A program made the position numbers and the translations under genes. Below the pieces are notes generated by a model. It was not told the origin of the DNA and did no database searches. It saw only the letters and a program-made list of their open reading frames with translations. A DNA stretch of 64,000 nt, taken from Cymodocea nodosa. Its lineage: Eukaryota; Streptophyta; Magnoliopsida; Alismatales; Cymodoceaceae. The DNA lies in NCBI GenBank assembly GCA_036874045.1, contig CM072339.1, forward strand, positions 3,913,501-3,977,500, in the 5' to 3' direction. Shown here piece by piece: positions 46,306 to 58,308 of the stretch; position 1 is the first letter of the stretch; each line of letters begins with the position of its first letter.

Positions 46306-47330
46306 AACATGTGCAGATGCAGCCGTGACCACTTCAAGGAGTCGAGCGAGCAAACAACGTGGGAAATCACCCACGCGAACTATGATGGTCACTCCAAGGG
46401 ACTGAAGCTTGCCAGCGGTGTGGTGAACGGGCGTGCGGTCTATGCCGCTAGCCACCAAAGGGGTCGAAGCGTGCGACCGTCGCCGAAAAGGAGACGTGTA
46501 ATGGACGCCACTGACTTGTCGAGATGTCGGAGAGCTGCGGTTATTTCTTTTATTTATTTTTTTCTGTGCTGTCTATGTGTTCTTCCTTGTGATTTTCAGG
46601 CTAGCAAATGAGGAGAGATGGACAGAGTCGTGACCCACCTCCTTTCTTGACTTTCTCTACCCACGCTTTTCTTTCTACTATCTTCTAGTGGATGCACAGG
46701 ATCAAAGTGCAGATCTAAGGGCAAACGATCAGGTTGTCCGATCGGAGAGAACAAGAGTTGAGATGCACAAGTAGATGATTCGACAAGGAGCATGCACGTG
46801 AACCAATGAGCAACATTGAGCGGGCGGGAGAGGAGAGCAAGTCTAGATAGTCAGCAAAGCGTGGAAAGCATCCAGTTGAGCTCGAAAGAGGCCGCTTCAT
46901 AGTTGGGTTGCTTCCAAATGCCCTAGCCATCACGATCGGCAAGTATACGCACGATCCAGTAGTAGAGGCTTGTGGTCGATGGCAAGCGACGGTCAAAAGT
47001 TGGCATGCCGACCTATCTACCGACCACTTGATTTTTGGGGGGCGGTTGCAAACAATGACTAGCAGTGATTAGTCTGTCAATTCGCCTTTTTTTCGCTTTC
47101 CTTTTGTTTACACGAAACTTATTCTTTTTCTTCTCTCCTTTTTTTATTATTATTATCTTTTTCGCCGTCAACGTCGCCACAACGGATGGGAAAGGATAGG
47201 GACACTAATGTTTAAGATGTGTTTTTTTAATACCGTTCTTAACTTTTGTTACCGTACAGAATAATTCCTCATCGAAGACAAACGAACGCATCTACATCAG
47301 GGCTGCCTAAGGAGCAACGCAATCGCTCCT
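46306..47330. other. GC-richer block of unknown nature
   Basis: Higher GC than its surroundings, with frames on both strands. The plus frame from about 46308 to 46611 has a basic stretch RSVRPSPKRRRV after about 50 residues; a minus frame lies at 46715-46996. I recognise neither. Codon-like GC content and the upstream site II cluster keep open a decayed host gene; a captured fragment inside a transposon is equally possible. Confidence 0.3.
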
Positions 47331-49200
47331 CTAACTGTTGATGTAGTATTTTTTACATAGTAATTAACAAATTACTCGTAATGTTTGTGCATTTAGAATT
47401 GAATGAAAATAAAAATAATTTTCGTTTAATTCTAAGGTAAAGGTGTTTGTTCATTTTCTATAAATACTTTTTATTAAAAACTAAATTTTACCTATTTACA
47501 ATTCAACGGAAATGAAACGTGGACCTAAATAATTTTGTAAATCATTTACGCATAAACCTTTGCAACTCACACTTAAGAAGATTTTGAAGGTTTTTGTTGG
47601 ATTTAGCTATTATAGTAATTTTTTTGCTAATAGTCTAAAAATAGTATTATTTTTTTATTATTGTATGCTATTGTTGAGTTATGCATATTATTATTGTTAA
47701 TGATGCATTTTGTTATTAATATTTGTTACCAAAGATTATTAATAAATTATATATAAAGATTTAACTATATAATTATATAACATGCCAATTAATTAATTAC
47801 ATTTTTGCTAACTACTTGAATTCATTAATTAAATACTTAACAATGAATTAATTATAGATAATTATATTATATTATTATCATAAACAAATATAAATTTCAA
47901 TTCTATCAAATTCTATCATATATATAAACATCTAAATTTTAATTTTCATCCCTATTTGTGTATTCCGAATTTAATCTAATAGAATTTAAATTCTGATAGA
48001 ATTAGAATTCTGTAGAATTGGATGGAAATAGGATTTAAAATTCAAGGGAAAGTTTGTGCATGAGAGAAAGTGAGGGAAAAGAAAGTGATGGAAAGTGGAT
48101 GAAAAATTTCTTGTATTTGTGCATACTAGAAAGTAATGGAAAGAATTTGTCATTTTTATTGTATAAATTCCATGACTTTTCGCCAAAAGTGTTTATTACC
48201 ATCACACTTTCTATTTGCTCTCCATCTAAAAGTTGAGGAAACTCATTCGAAGCTTGACCTCTACTTTCCTCAAAGCCTAAACTTTACTCCCCTCGAAGCC
48301 CTCATTTTGAAGCCAAGAACTTCACTCTATGTCCTAGTGAATATCTCATTTTGACATCCTTTGCTCATCAATTCTGCATCTCCTCACAAACCCTTTGTGC
48401 ATCGTAGTTGGTTCTAATCTCCATTTTTATCTTTGTAAGCAATGTCACTTTCAATCTCCTCATCATGGTTTATTCTCCTCTAGGTGGTGTAGGCTTGAAG
48501 TGCTGTTGATTGCTTGCATCCCTTGCACAATTTGTTTGTTGCTCACATAGTCCATTGAAGGTACAATGCTTCATAGAAATGTGTTTTTTTCTTATTTCCA
48601 GTTTGTCCTATACTTAGATCGACAAGTCATAGCATATCTTGACAATGAAAGAGTGTTGTCAACTTAAATTAAAATAATAGTTTGTAAAATTCCATGAATT
48701 CCATAAGATGATTAATCTATGTCCTTGTTACCAACTATTGAAGTATTAATTGATGAAAAACATAAGCACATTATTCACTTGTGCAACATATTTCACTTGT
48801 TCTAGTTGTTTAATTCAAGAATGTTCTAAGATGTTCTACATGCACACTTTCCATGTGATTGTTTAATCCAGCTATTTTATTATGTATCTAAGAATGTTTG
48901 TATGAATCCAATGACTTATTTTTATTCACTACAAAGAACTTTGCAAATTATAGATTTGTTGTAAAGTTTAAACCAATGAATACACTAATGCCCTCATATA
49001 TGACAATTGACTTTGGTCTTATATTAAATTCATTTGATCTTGAAGGATCATTTGTTCAAGACCAAAGTAGACATTTAATTGTAAGGATTATGAACTAAAT
49101 TTTTCCCAAAAAAAAAGAATAAGATCTTATGTAAACCATAATACCATCAATTTTTGTTCAGAGTTGGTTTCTTTAAATCATAATAGTTTTAGCATGTTTA
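47331..49200. other. AT-rich DNA with scattered TTTGTGCA...GAAAGT repeats
   Basis: No gene. TTTGTGCAT followed by GAAAGT-type strings occurs near 47385, 48050 and 48117 and resembles the subterminal repeats at 41167 and 62152, suggesting non-autonomous DNA-transposon remnants. AT-rich palindromic AGAATT strings lie near 47970-48020. Confidence 0.4.
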
Positions 49201-49370
49201 ATAGAGGGAAGAAATTTGTGTAATGGTAAATTTACTCCATTATAACCTTGAGGTCATTTGTTTGAATTTTTGGAAATAACCTCAGTATTATGGAGGTAGA
49301 GTTATGTAGAATGAACCTTCCCTAAACTCTACATTTGTGGAAGCCTTGTGTAATTTTTTTACGCTTTTTT
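49201..49370 (+). mobile_element. Au-like tRNA-derived SINE
   Basis: Shows the order of the plant Au SINE family: TTGTGTAATGGTAAATTTAC (A-box side), GAGGTCATTTGTTTGAATTT (B-box, compare GAGGTCACGGGTTCGAATCC), then GTAGAATGAACCTTCCCTAA, TTTGTGGAAGCCTTGTG and a T-run after TACGC. About 170 bp, the usual Au length. The B-box is diverged, so it is probably not transcribed by Pol III now. Flanking direct repeats not clear. Confidence 0.7.
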
Positions 49371-51143
49371 AAAGTTTTACTAATTTTTGAGTAGAAATAA
49401 TACAACAATTCAAATCATAATTTCCCTATGTAGAGTTGACCACATGAATTTTTTACCTTCATGTATTTTTTGAATAGAAATGAATAGGAAATATATTAAA
49501 ATGATAAAATTAAAGGACTTCACAACTTGTATGCAGTAATAAGGGATTTGTTTGTACACCTAGAAAGTAATAGCAAGAAAGTATCAAAAAGTTATAGAAA
49601 GTGATAAAAAGGAAAGTTATAGAAGGTAACAGAAAATTAGTAGAAAGTATAAATGTTTGTGGATAGTCTAGAAAGTGATGGAGAGTAACAAAATGTAATA
49701 AAATATGAATTGAATAATATAAAAATCAATACTCTTAAACCTAAAAACAAGTACCTCACATAAAATTGCCATAATATTTGAATACAACCTAAAATCAATC
49801 ATTCGATAACATTTGATAACCCAAAAGAGAGAGCAATAAATTCACATAATATTACCATTATATTTCAATTCAACCTAAAATGTTTTATATTACAATAAGG
49901 GTAGAATGTTTCATCCTAAAGAGAGTATTATAATACATCTAATAACCTAAAACAAAGATCAATCATCAACCATCATTTTTTTTGAACATTATACATCTTG
50001 GAATATAATCACATGGGAATATAATCTTTCAAAAATTAATAAAAAAAACAAAGATCCAAAAATGGTAGATAGCTTCAACATATCAAAATAGCATAGCTTC
50101 AACATATCAAAATAGCATAGCTTCAACAGACATGCAAATAAACAAGCGATCTTGGGAGAAGGGTGCAAGTTTTCAAGGGAAGAAATCAACCAATCTTCAA
50201 TAAAGAAATCTACAAGTGGAAGGGTAGATAGCTACACAAGTGGAAGGGTTGACTACTTTCCAAGAAGAAATCCTAAAAGAAGGGCACGATTTTCTATGGG
50301 AAAATTGGCAATGAAAATGTAGTAGAAAGGATGGACAACAGCTAGTGTGCAAGCAAAAGGGTTAACTACTTTTGGGAAGAATGGCATAGGTTTCTAGGGG
50401 AAAATCAGTAATGAAAATGCAAAGGGCAAACAAGGCCTACTTTGCGAGGAGGGGCTTTCCAAGGCTTTCAAAGGTTGAGGTAGGGAAAGTGTCGAATGTC
50501 CAAAACTTTTTAGAAGAAAGTTCCTCCTCTTGTACGGTGAAAAGTGACAAATTTTTTTCAATACTTTCCCCTCCACAACAATATAGAACATATAAAAAAT
50601 TGATGAGCAACAATCAAGTACAACATTTTAAACATAATGTGATTGTCTAAACCTGAAGATAAGTGCAACTCATTGAAGATCTGAAGAATTCAACACTTGT
50701 TTACTCTACGAGAGATTCAAGTCTACGATCAAGAATTATAGAGCATTTCTATTTAAAGCATAACATTAAGGAGAATTAAGAGATAATTTTTAAATATTTT
50801 TGTGTAAATTGAAACATGATTATATGCTCATGTGTTGAATCTTATTAGGATTTTAAGTTTTCTTCTATGAAAAACCTAACTCACCAGGTTGTGGTGAGAT
50901 TCCTTTTCAAATTAGGGGATTTGAGAAGAGGGTAAGGTCGATGCCTCATTTGAACAAGGGTGGTGTCTTGTTTTGATAGGGTTGGTGCCTTGTGCACAAA
51001 GTGATGCTTTATGTAGTGGTTGGGCGTCGAGCTAGAAAACACCATTGTAAGAGTTTGAGGACTCCTATACAAATTTGTATTCAACCTTTAAAAATACCAG
51101 GTTTGTGGAATTCTCAAGGTTTGGGCCTTGAGGAGTGACTACC
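49371..51143. other. AT-rich DNA without gene; possible transposon end and short tandem repeat
   Basis: At 49547, TAA is followed by GGGATTTGTTTGTACACC and several AGAAAGT copies to about 49700, like the ends at 41167 and 62152. A 24-bp tandem repeat sits at 50070-50128. The rest (to the LTR of element F) shows nothing I can support. Confidence 0.4.
50070..50128. repeat. 24-bp tandem repeat, about 2.5 units
   Basis: TAGCTTCAACATATCAAAAT at 50070 and 50094, with a third partial unit at 50118. Confidence 0.9.
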
Positions 51144-52694
51144 TGTTGAGTATTTTTGTTTTGATGATGTGTGCTGAATGAAAATAATTATATTTGCTCA
51201 ATTACTATTACTTGTGAAAAGAAATTAAAATCATCAATTAATACAGAAAAAGCTTACTGATATAAATACTTGTCTGTATTGGATCTGAAGTTAATAACTA
51301 GTCATTTCGTTGCATTAATTTCTCATTTAGCTAAACGTTAAGTTAACGTGTGTTTTTATTGAAAAGCATGATATGTTTTAATGTTATATCTTTTGTATCA
51401 TGAACAGTGCACGTTTAGACAACTCCTTAAGTTAGAGTTTTGTTTGTATAGAGGTTACGTGAGAACTCATTAAGTTAGAGGCTTAAAGGTTAAAATAGGT
51501 CACGTGATAACTCGTTAAGTTAGTGAGTAAAAGAAGAGACAAACTCGTTAAGTTAGTGTTATACACGTGGTGAAATTATAAGTTACGAATGTTGTATTGT
51601 ATCACGTGAGGTGCACATGTTTAACTCGTTAAGTTAACATAACTAAACACGTTGAGTTGCTATATTGAACACTAAGGCAATGCGTTAAGTTAGCGTTATA
51701 AACTTAAGTTGTTATTTTTTGCACGTGGTAAAATTCTTATTATAAAAACATTTGTTTATTACTGGTTCGTTGAGTTATCATAACACAACAGAGATAGTTC
51801 GTTGAGTTAGCTACAGTACTTGTCACGTGAAATGGCACATGAGGAACTCGTTAAGTTAGAAACGTTAAGTTATATATATACTTGTGTTACTCGTTTAGTT
51901 AACATTAAAGTAACGACTTCTTATTATATTGATGAAAAACTTTTGGACGAGAAAGTTTATTTTGCAGGAAATTTTTCAGAGATCCAAGACTGATGATTAA
52001 AGAAAATTCGAAATATAAATGTAGGTTAGAACGTGTGTGTTTCGATGAAGGAAAAAGAAAAGACGTGGAGAAGTGGAAAACTGGTGGTGGTTAAACGTGA
52101 AGGATATGCATGAAATGAAGATACAGTATAAAAGGCATAGAATTCTCGTTCATCAATTTATCATTGCACACAAAAAGAAAAATCTTTTCAAGGATCAAAC
52201 CATCCCTGCACACCAAAAGAAAAAATCTTTTTCAGGGATCAAAAACACCTTCTCGGGGAAAATCTCTCAAGTGGAAGAAAATTCAGTGAAGCATAAAAAG
52301 GTAAGATTTTCATCACTGAAGATTTGAAGTATTAGAAGAAAGCAAATTCGGTGAAGCATGAAAAGACAAGATATTCGTCACTAAAGAATTGCTGAAGAAG
52401 AAAAAGAAGAAGAAGAAAGATCTCAAACAGGGAGAAAAGTTTTAAATTCCGCAAATTAGTTTTCTCTATTTGTAGTTATGAAATTGTTTAGATGATACAT
52501 GGTATCGAAATATAATTGCATCTACAATTTCTGAGGAGAATTGAATTGTATATTGTAATTGAAACCTTGAATAAAAATGATTTTATGAAAATAATGTCTC
52601 GACTTGTTTTTGAGTTTTAAAATTTCAATTATATTTCAGAAAATATTAAAAATATACAATTCACCCCCCTCTTGTGTAGCCATACGATCCTACA
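51144..52694 (+). repeat. 5' LTR of element F (1.55 kb)
   Basis: Begins TGTTGAGTATT and ends CCTACA, two bases before the PBS. It contains many CGTTAAGTTA motifs and CACGTG boxes (for example at about 51502, 51566, 51602, 51722 and 51823), a TATA box at 52127, and AATAAA near 52570. The partner 3' LTR is very similar but carries an extra block (61714-61909). Confidence 0.9.
52127..52134 (+). promoter_or_regulatory. TATA box in the 5' LTR of F
   Basis: TATAAAAG followed by GCATAGAATTC, about 560 bp before the LTR end, with the CACGTG and CGTTAAGTTA clusters upstream. It is the likely start of the genomic RNA. Confidence 0.65.
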
Positions 52695-52696
52695 AG

Positions 52697-52708
52697 TGGT
52701 ATGAGAGC
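52697..52708 (+). other. Primer-binding site of F (tRNA-iMet type)
   Basis: TGGTATGAGAGC two bases after the LTR. It matches the standard TGGTATCAGAGC copia PBS except for one base. Confidence 0.85.
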
Positions 52709-52894
52709 TTTGTTAATAATCTTTGATATAAAATCGATACCAACTTATTTAATATCATTGCTTATTCTACCTTCCTTGTTTTTAAACAAAAATTAATATC
52801 TGAGCATACGTTTAACTCTATTGATTTTAGGCTCAAGTTGTTTTAAAGTTTTTAGACTATTTAAAATCAAATAGGTTGAAAAATCTAACGTAAA

Positions 52895-53520
52895 ATGGCT
52901 ACTGAAAATGGTAATTTTTCTTTATATGAAAGCCAAAATCTTAATCGTCCTCCTATATTTGATGGAATACATTTTGAATATTGGAAATATAGGATGACTA
53001 TTTTTAATATAGGATGACTATTTTGTCAAATTGTACTTCTAACATGACTATAAATGTTTCTAAAAATCTTGTTTCTTGTTCTGGAAATTCAGTTTCTAAT
53101 GTTTCTAAAATTTCAAACAATTGTAGTAAACTGAAAATTTAGAAACCTGAGCATGTAATTCAATACACTGGTATTAGACCAATTACTCATTCTACATGTG
53201 ATAAATCAAAAAATTCTTGTGTAGAAAAAGATTTTGTATATACGGAAAGTGTTAATACAAGTACAAAATCTTGGTATGAACTTACAGAAATGTATAAGCA
53301 TGACCAAAATAAATTAACATCTGATAAAAATGTGTTTAGTCTTGATTATACTACATCTGAAAACAAAAAGAATGATTGCAAAAGCAATAATGCTATATGT
53401 GAGTATGAAGCTAATGATAAATCAATAGTACTTACAACTAATAAGAATATAAATGATAATGTTAAACTATTTTTAAACAAAAAGAAGAAATATGCGTTTA
53501 ATGAACTTGGTCTTCAACAA
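52895..53520 (+). pseudogene. gag: gag remnant of element F
   Basis: The start MATENGNFSLYESQNLNRPP and FDGIHFEYWKYRMTIF is the typical Sirevirus gag N-terminus. After that only a Lys/Asn/Ser-rich linker is seen up to protease. The capsid core and zinc knuckle are not visible. Broken. Confidence 0.75.
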
Positions 53521-53553
53521 CATTAGGTACCAAGAAAAAGTTTTTCTTAATTT

Positions 53554-56500
53554 GTGTTGCAGGAGGAAACAACATCAAAATGGATCTTGGATAGTGGAGT
53601 GTCAAGTCACATGACCGGACAAAAAAGTATATTACAAAATTTTACAAATACCATGAAAGGAAGTGTAACATTTGGAAACAAAAGCGAAGATAAAATCATA
53701 GGTATGGGCAATGTTCAAATAACTCCTACTTGTGTTATTTCGAATGTACTATATGTAGAAAACCTAGGATTTAATTTGCTGAGTGTCATAAAACTAACTG
53801 CAAATGGATATTATGTAGTATTTGAAGATAATGTATGCAAAATAATTGATAAAAATATAGATGAAATTAAGTTTATTACTAAAAGAAAAGGTTATGTATG
53901 TATTTTGTCTTTACCTTCTGGTGTAGTTGATTTAAATTCATGTTTGCTAGCTGAAACTAGTGATGCATATCTATGGCATAGAAGGATTGAGCATATAAAT
54001 ATGAGACTGCTATATAAACTATCTAGAAAACATTTAGTGAGAGGTTTACCAAAGATTAAATACTCAAAGAACTTTATGTGTGATGCATGTGAGTTAGGCA
54101 AACTTCACAAAAACTCTTTTAAATCCAAAACTGATATTTCAAGCAAGAGAGTCTTAGAACTTATACATATGGATCTATTTGGACCAATAAGAATCATGAG
54201 TCGTGGTGGTAAACGGTATGTATTTGTTTTAGTAGATGACTTCTCTAGATACACTTGGGTATATTTTTCTAGCATCTAAGACAGAAGTTTTTGAAAAATT
54301 TAAAATGTTTAGCAATTTTGTTCAAAATGAGCAAAGTGTCTCTATTCAAAAACTTAGGAGTGATCATGGAACTGAATTTGATAATGATCAAATGGATAAC
54401 TATTGTAATGAGCATGGCATTGATCACAAATTTTCTTTTCCAAGAGCACCGTGTCAAAATGGTGTTGTTGAGAGAAAGAATAGATCACTTCAAGAAATGG
54501 CCAGAACTATGTTGAATGAACATAAGTTACCTTAAAATCTTTGGGCTGAAGTTGTAAATACAGCTTGTTATGTTATTAACAGAAGTCATTTAAGACCTCA
54601 TGTTAATAAAACTCCTTTTGAAATTATGTTTAATAGGGTTCCAAAAATTTCTTATATGAAACAATTTGGCTGCAAGTGTTTTATTCTTAATACTAAGGAT
54701 AAAAGGGATAAATTTCAAGCCAAATCGGATGAAGGAATTTTTGTAGGTTACTCTACTAGAAGTAAAGCCTATAGAGTATATAACAAGACTTCTAGGACTA
54801 TTGAAGAAACCCTCTATGTAAGCTTCAATGAAAATTCTCTTAGAGAATATCAATCTAAAGCTGATAATGATGACTTAATCAATTTTCCAAATGAGTTAGA
54901 AATCAATAGAGAGATTGATGATTTATCTGAGAAAATAAAAAATATGAACTTAAATGATCAAACTAATGATGAAAGTGATGGACTTTCAGATGTTGATGAG
55001 AATATTGAAGAAAATCAGAGAAATTGGCGTTATTCTTCATCACATCCCATTACTCAAGTCATTGGTAATATTAATAAGGGAGTTAAAACTAGAGCTTTAG
55101 TAAATTTAAATAGTATGTGTATGTTTGTTTCTATGGTGGAACCAAGGAATATAAAAGAAGCATTATCTGATGAAAATTGGATAGTGGCAATGCAAGAAGA
55201 ACTAAATCAATTCATCAAAAATGATGTATGGGAATTAGTCTCTCCACTAGAAAATGAGTCCATAATAGGTACAAAGTGGATCTTTAGAAACAAAACTAAC
55301 GAAACTAGTCAAATTATAAGGAATAAAGCTAGATTAGTAGCACAAAGGTATACACAAGAAGAAGGATTAGATTATGATGAAACATTTGCTCCTGTGGCTA
55401 GGTTAGAAAGTATTAGAATATTATTGGCCTATGCTTGTTATATGGATTTTAAATTATATCAAATGGATGTAAAAAGTGCATTTCTAAATGGTTTAATTAA
55501 TGAAGAAGTCTATGTAAAACAACCACCTTGGTTTGAAGATATTAAAAATCCTGACTTTGTGTATAAATTGAAGAAAGCCTTATATGGCTTGAAGCAAGCA
55601 CCTAGATCATGGTATGAAAGATTGTCTACTTTTTTAATAGAAAAAGGCTATATCATGGGAAAAGTGGATCATACTCTATTTATTTAGAGAGATGGTAAAG
55701 ATCAGATTGTTGTTCAAATATACGTGGATGATATAATCTTTGAAGCAACCTCTGATAAGTTGATAGAAATATTCTCTGAAGAGATGACTAATCAGTTTGA
55801 AATGAGTATGATAGGAGAACTTTCATATTTTCTAGGACTTCAAATTAAGCAAATGGATAAAGGTATATTTTTAAATCAGGAAAAATATGTAGATGAAATG
55901 CTTAAGAAATTTAATTTTAATGATACAAGGATTCGAGGAACTCCTATGAGTACTACTTTAAAGTTAGATATTGATGACATAGGAAAATCTATAGATCAAA
56001 GAAAATACAGAAGTATGATTGGTTCTTTACTTTATTTGACTGCTAGTAGACTTGATATTATGTTTGCTATGTGTGTTTGTGCTAGATTTCAATCTAATCT
56101 TAAAGAATCACACTTAATTGCAGTTAAAAGAATATTTAGATATATAAAAATATATATATATATACACTTAATTTAATCCTATGGTTTTTTAAAGTTAAAG
56201 GAATTAAAAAATTAAGAATATTTTAATTTTTTTGGATAGTTCAATAGATCTTATAGGATATACTGATGTTGATTATGCAGGATCTAAATCTGATAGAAAG
56301 AGTACCAGTGGCACATGTCAATTATTGGGAAATAATTTGGTGTCATGGTTTAGTAAAAAGCAAAACTGTGTAGCACTTTCTACTAAAGAAGCTGAATATG
56401 TGCCTGCTGCACTGTGTTGCACTCAGATTCTGTGGATAAGGCAAACTTTAGAAGATTTTGGATTATCTTATGATACAACTGAGATTTATTGTGACAGTAG

Positions 56501-56723
56501 TTCTGCAATAAATCTTTCCAAAAATCCTGTATTACATTCAAGAGCAAAGCATATAGAGGTTAGACATCATTTTCTAAGAGATAACGTAATTAAAGGAAGA
56601 ATTAAATTAGAATTTGTGTCTAGTAAAAATCAATTAGCTGATATATTTACAAAACCTCTAGACGAAAATACATTCTGCAACATTAGATTAAATTTAGGTA
56701 TTTGTAGGCTATGTGATGTGTAA
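53554..56723 (+). pseudogene. pol: pol of element F: protease, integrase, RT, RNase H
   Basis: Protease KWILDSGVSSHMTG. GAG-preintegrase LWHRRIEHINMRLLYKLSRK with CDACELGK. Integrase IHMDLFGPIRIMSRGGKRYV, DDFSRYTW, LRSDHGTEFDN, QNGVVERKNRSLQEMAR. RT WIFRNKTNE, DYDETFAPVARLESIRILLA, QMDVKSAFLNGLINEEVYVK, QIYVDDIIF. RNase H YTDVDYAGSKSDRKSTSGTC, ALSTKEAEY, SRAKHIEVRHHFLRD, ADIFTKPL. Catalytic residues are present in each domain. The order PR-IN-RT-RH defines Ty1/copia. Only a few breaks. Confidence 0.92.
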
Positions 56724-58308
56724 AATGCTTAAACTCCACATAAAAAGATAAATATTATTGATGATGTTGTTCACCTCATAGATATTATATACTTATTATA
56801 AATATCTAAAGTAATATCTAAACTGCTGCTTAAGATATTATGTATTTATTGTAAAATCATAGTAGTATCTTATTGATTTTAAGTAGTTTATCAATTTTAA
56901 TGGTTTTTACGATTTTAAGTGGAAGTGTAAATGAAAAACATTAAATACTTCTAACATTCTGAAATTTTGATTAAATGTTTTCTTTGAATCAAGGAAAATG
57001 CATATGATCATGCAAAAGTTTCACTTAATTGATTAAACTTGTAGAATAAGTTATATGTAACTCATCTTAAACTGTTAATCAAAAGTATAAGCTTATTGAA
57101 ACTGATTCATATTCTCAGTATAATCATAGAAGTAAAAATTGTATGAGATTTGTGTTTTATTGCATCTGTATTAATCGAATACATATATACTATGCTTAAA
57201 ATGAAAAGTGCTTACAAAGTGAAAATCTTTGAGAGTTTATTGATCAGTTTGATCACGAACCTTTTGTACTTGAGCAGATAGGTATGTAAGGATTATTGTT
57301 CTGAAAAAAGATTCTTTAAATCTGGCAACCTAAGGTCCTGATCAGATTTGGGATTGTTGACTGAAAGCTCATTACACGAGTACATTAGAAAGCTCTTGTA
57401 TGATTCAAGCTTTTCAAACTAACTTTTAAAGAAAATTATCAATATTTACTGTTTTGAAAAGAAAAAGTTGTTTCATTAATTGCAGATATCTTTGAATCGC
57501 ATATAGTTTATACCAATATGACTACTGATTTATTGAATCAACATTAGTACTTTTGAAAATGTTTATTTGAGATACATTCTTTTATTCTCCTTGAATTAAT
57601 CGAATTGAGTTCAAAGTTGTGTTTTGATTCATATACAGTAGGAATTGATTCTGGAAATCATTTTTGATGATGTCAGGATAACGGAAGTCTCTGAAAAGAA
57701 AATGTAAAAGTATAGTTATACTTAACATCCATTGTCACTACAAGTATATTTTGTATTTTGATTGAATATATTTGAAGTATATTTGTAGGGGGAGCATTAA
57801 CAATGTCAAAAACAGATTAATATAATTTAAAATACAAATCTTAGTTAATCTGAATTAATGTCCTTTTAAAATCTTGATGAAATAATTTAAAAAGACAAAT
57901 AAACTATTCTAGATTCAAAAGACAAAATGTTCAAATAGTTTACAATGTTCTCAAGATAATGTTAAGTTTAGCATGTGTGTTGTTTTCAGAACCTTTTAGT
58001 TGGAAGCATCCGAAACTTGTTTGTGTACTAACTAGACGTTATATTAGATAAGGTAACGTGTAAAACTGCCTCTAGACAGCGTTTTACTCGTTAGGTTAGT
58101 TAACTCAACGAGTTATACTTGAATATTTCGGGTACTTTGATTGAATAATCTTTATTCAATATTTATTTTATTTCTAAACCCAACTTATCTTCATATTGAG
58201 TTATATGCCTAAAAACCCTATTTAAACACTTATAACACGGGGACTTAGGTTATTTGTAAACTTTGTCAAGAAAATCTTTCCCACTTGTTGCTGTTACAAC
58301 CTGCGACG
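56724..58308 (+). other. Non-coding region of F, partly shared with the Ty3 element
   Basis: From about 56880 to 57790 it aligns by eye with 33420-34330 of element A, for example TTGTACTTGAG, GATAGGTATGTAAGGATT, GGGATTGTTGACTGAAAGCT and AGAAAGCTCTTGTATGATTC. It ends TATTTGTAGGGGGAG, a possible 3' splice site or purine tract. A CGTTAGGTTA/TAACTCAACG cluster at 58080-58110 precedes the extra ORF. A role in subgenomic expression of the downstream ORF is an inference. Confidence 0.7.

Noticed and set aside
47500-47530. AACGTGGACCTAAA as right end of the Harbinger element starting at 41167
   Set aside because: Only about six terminal bases agree with the left end; too weak to pair them.
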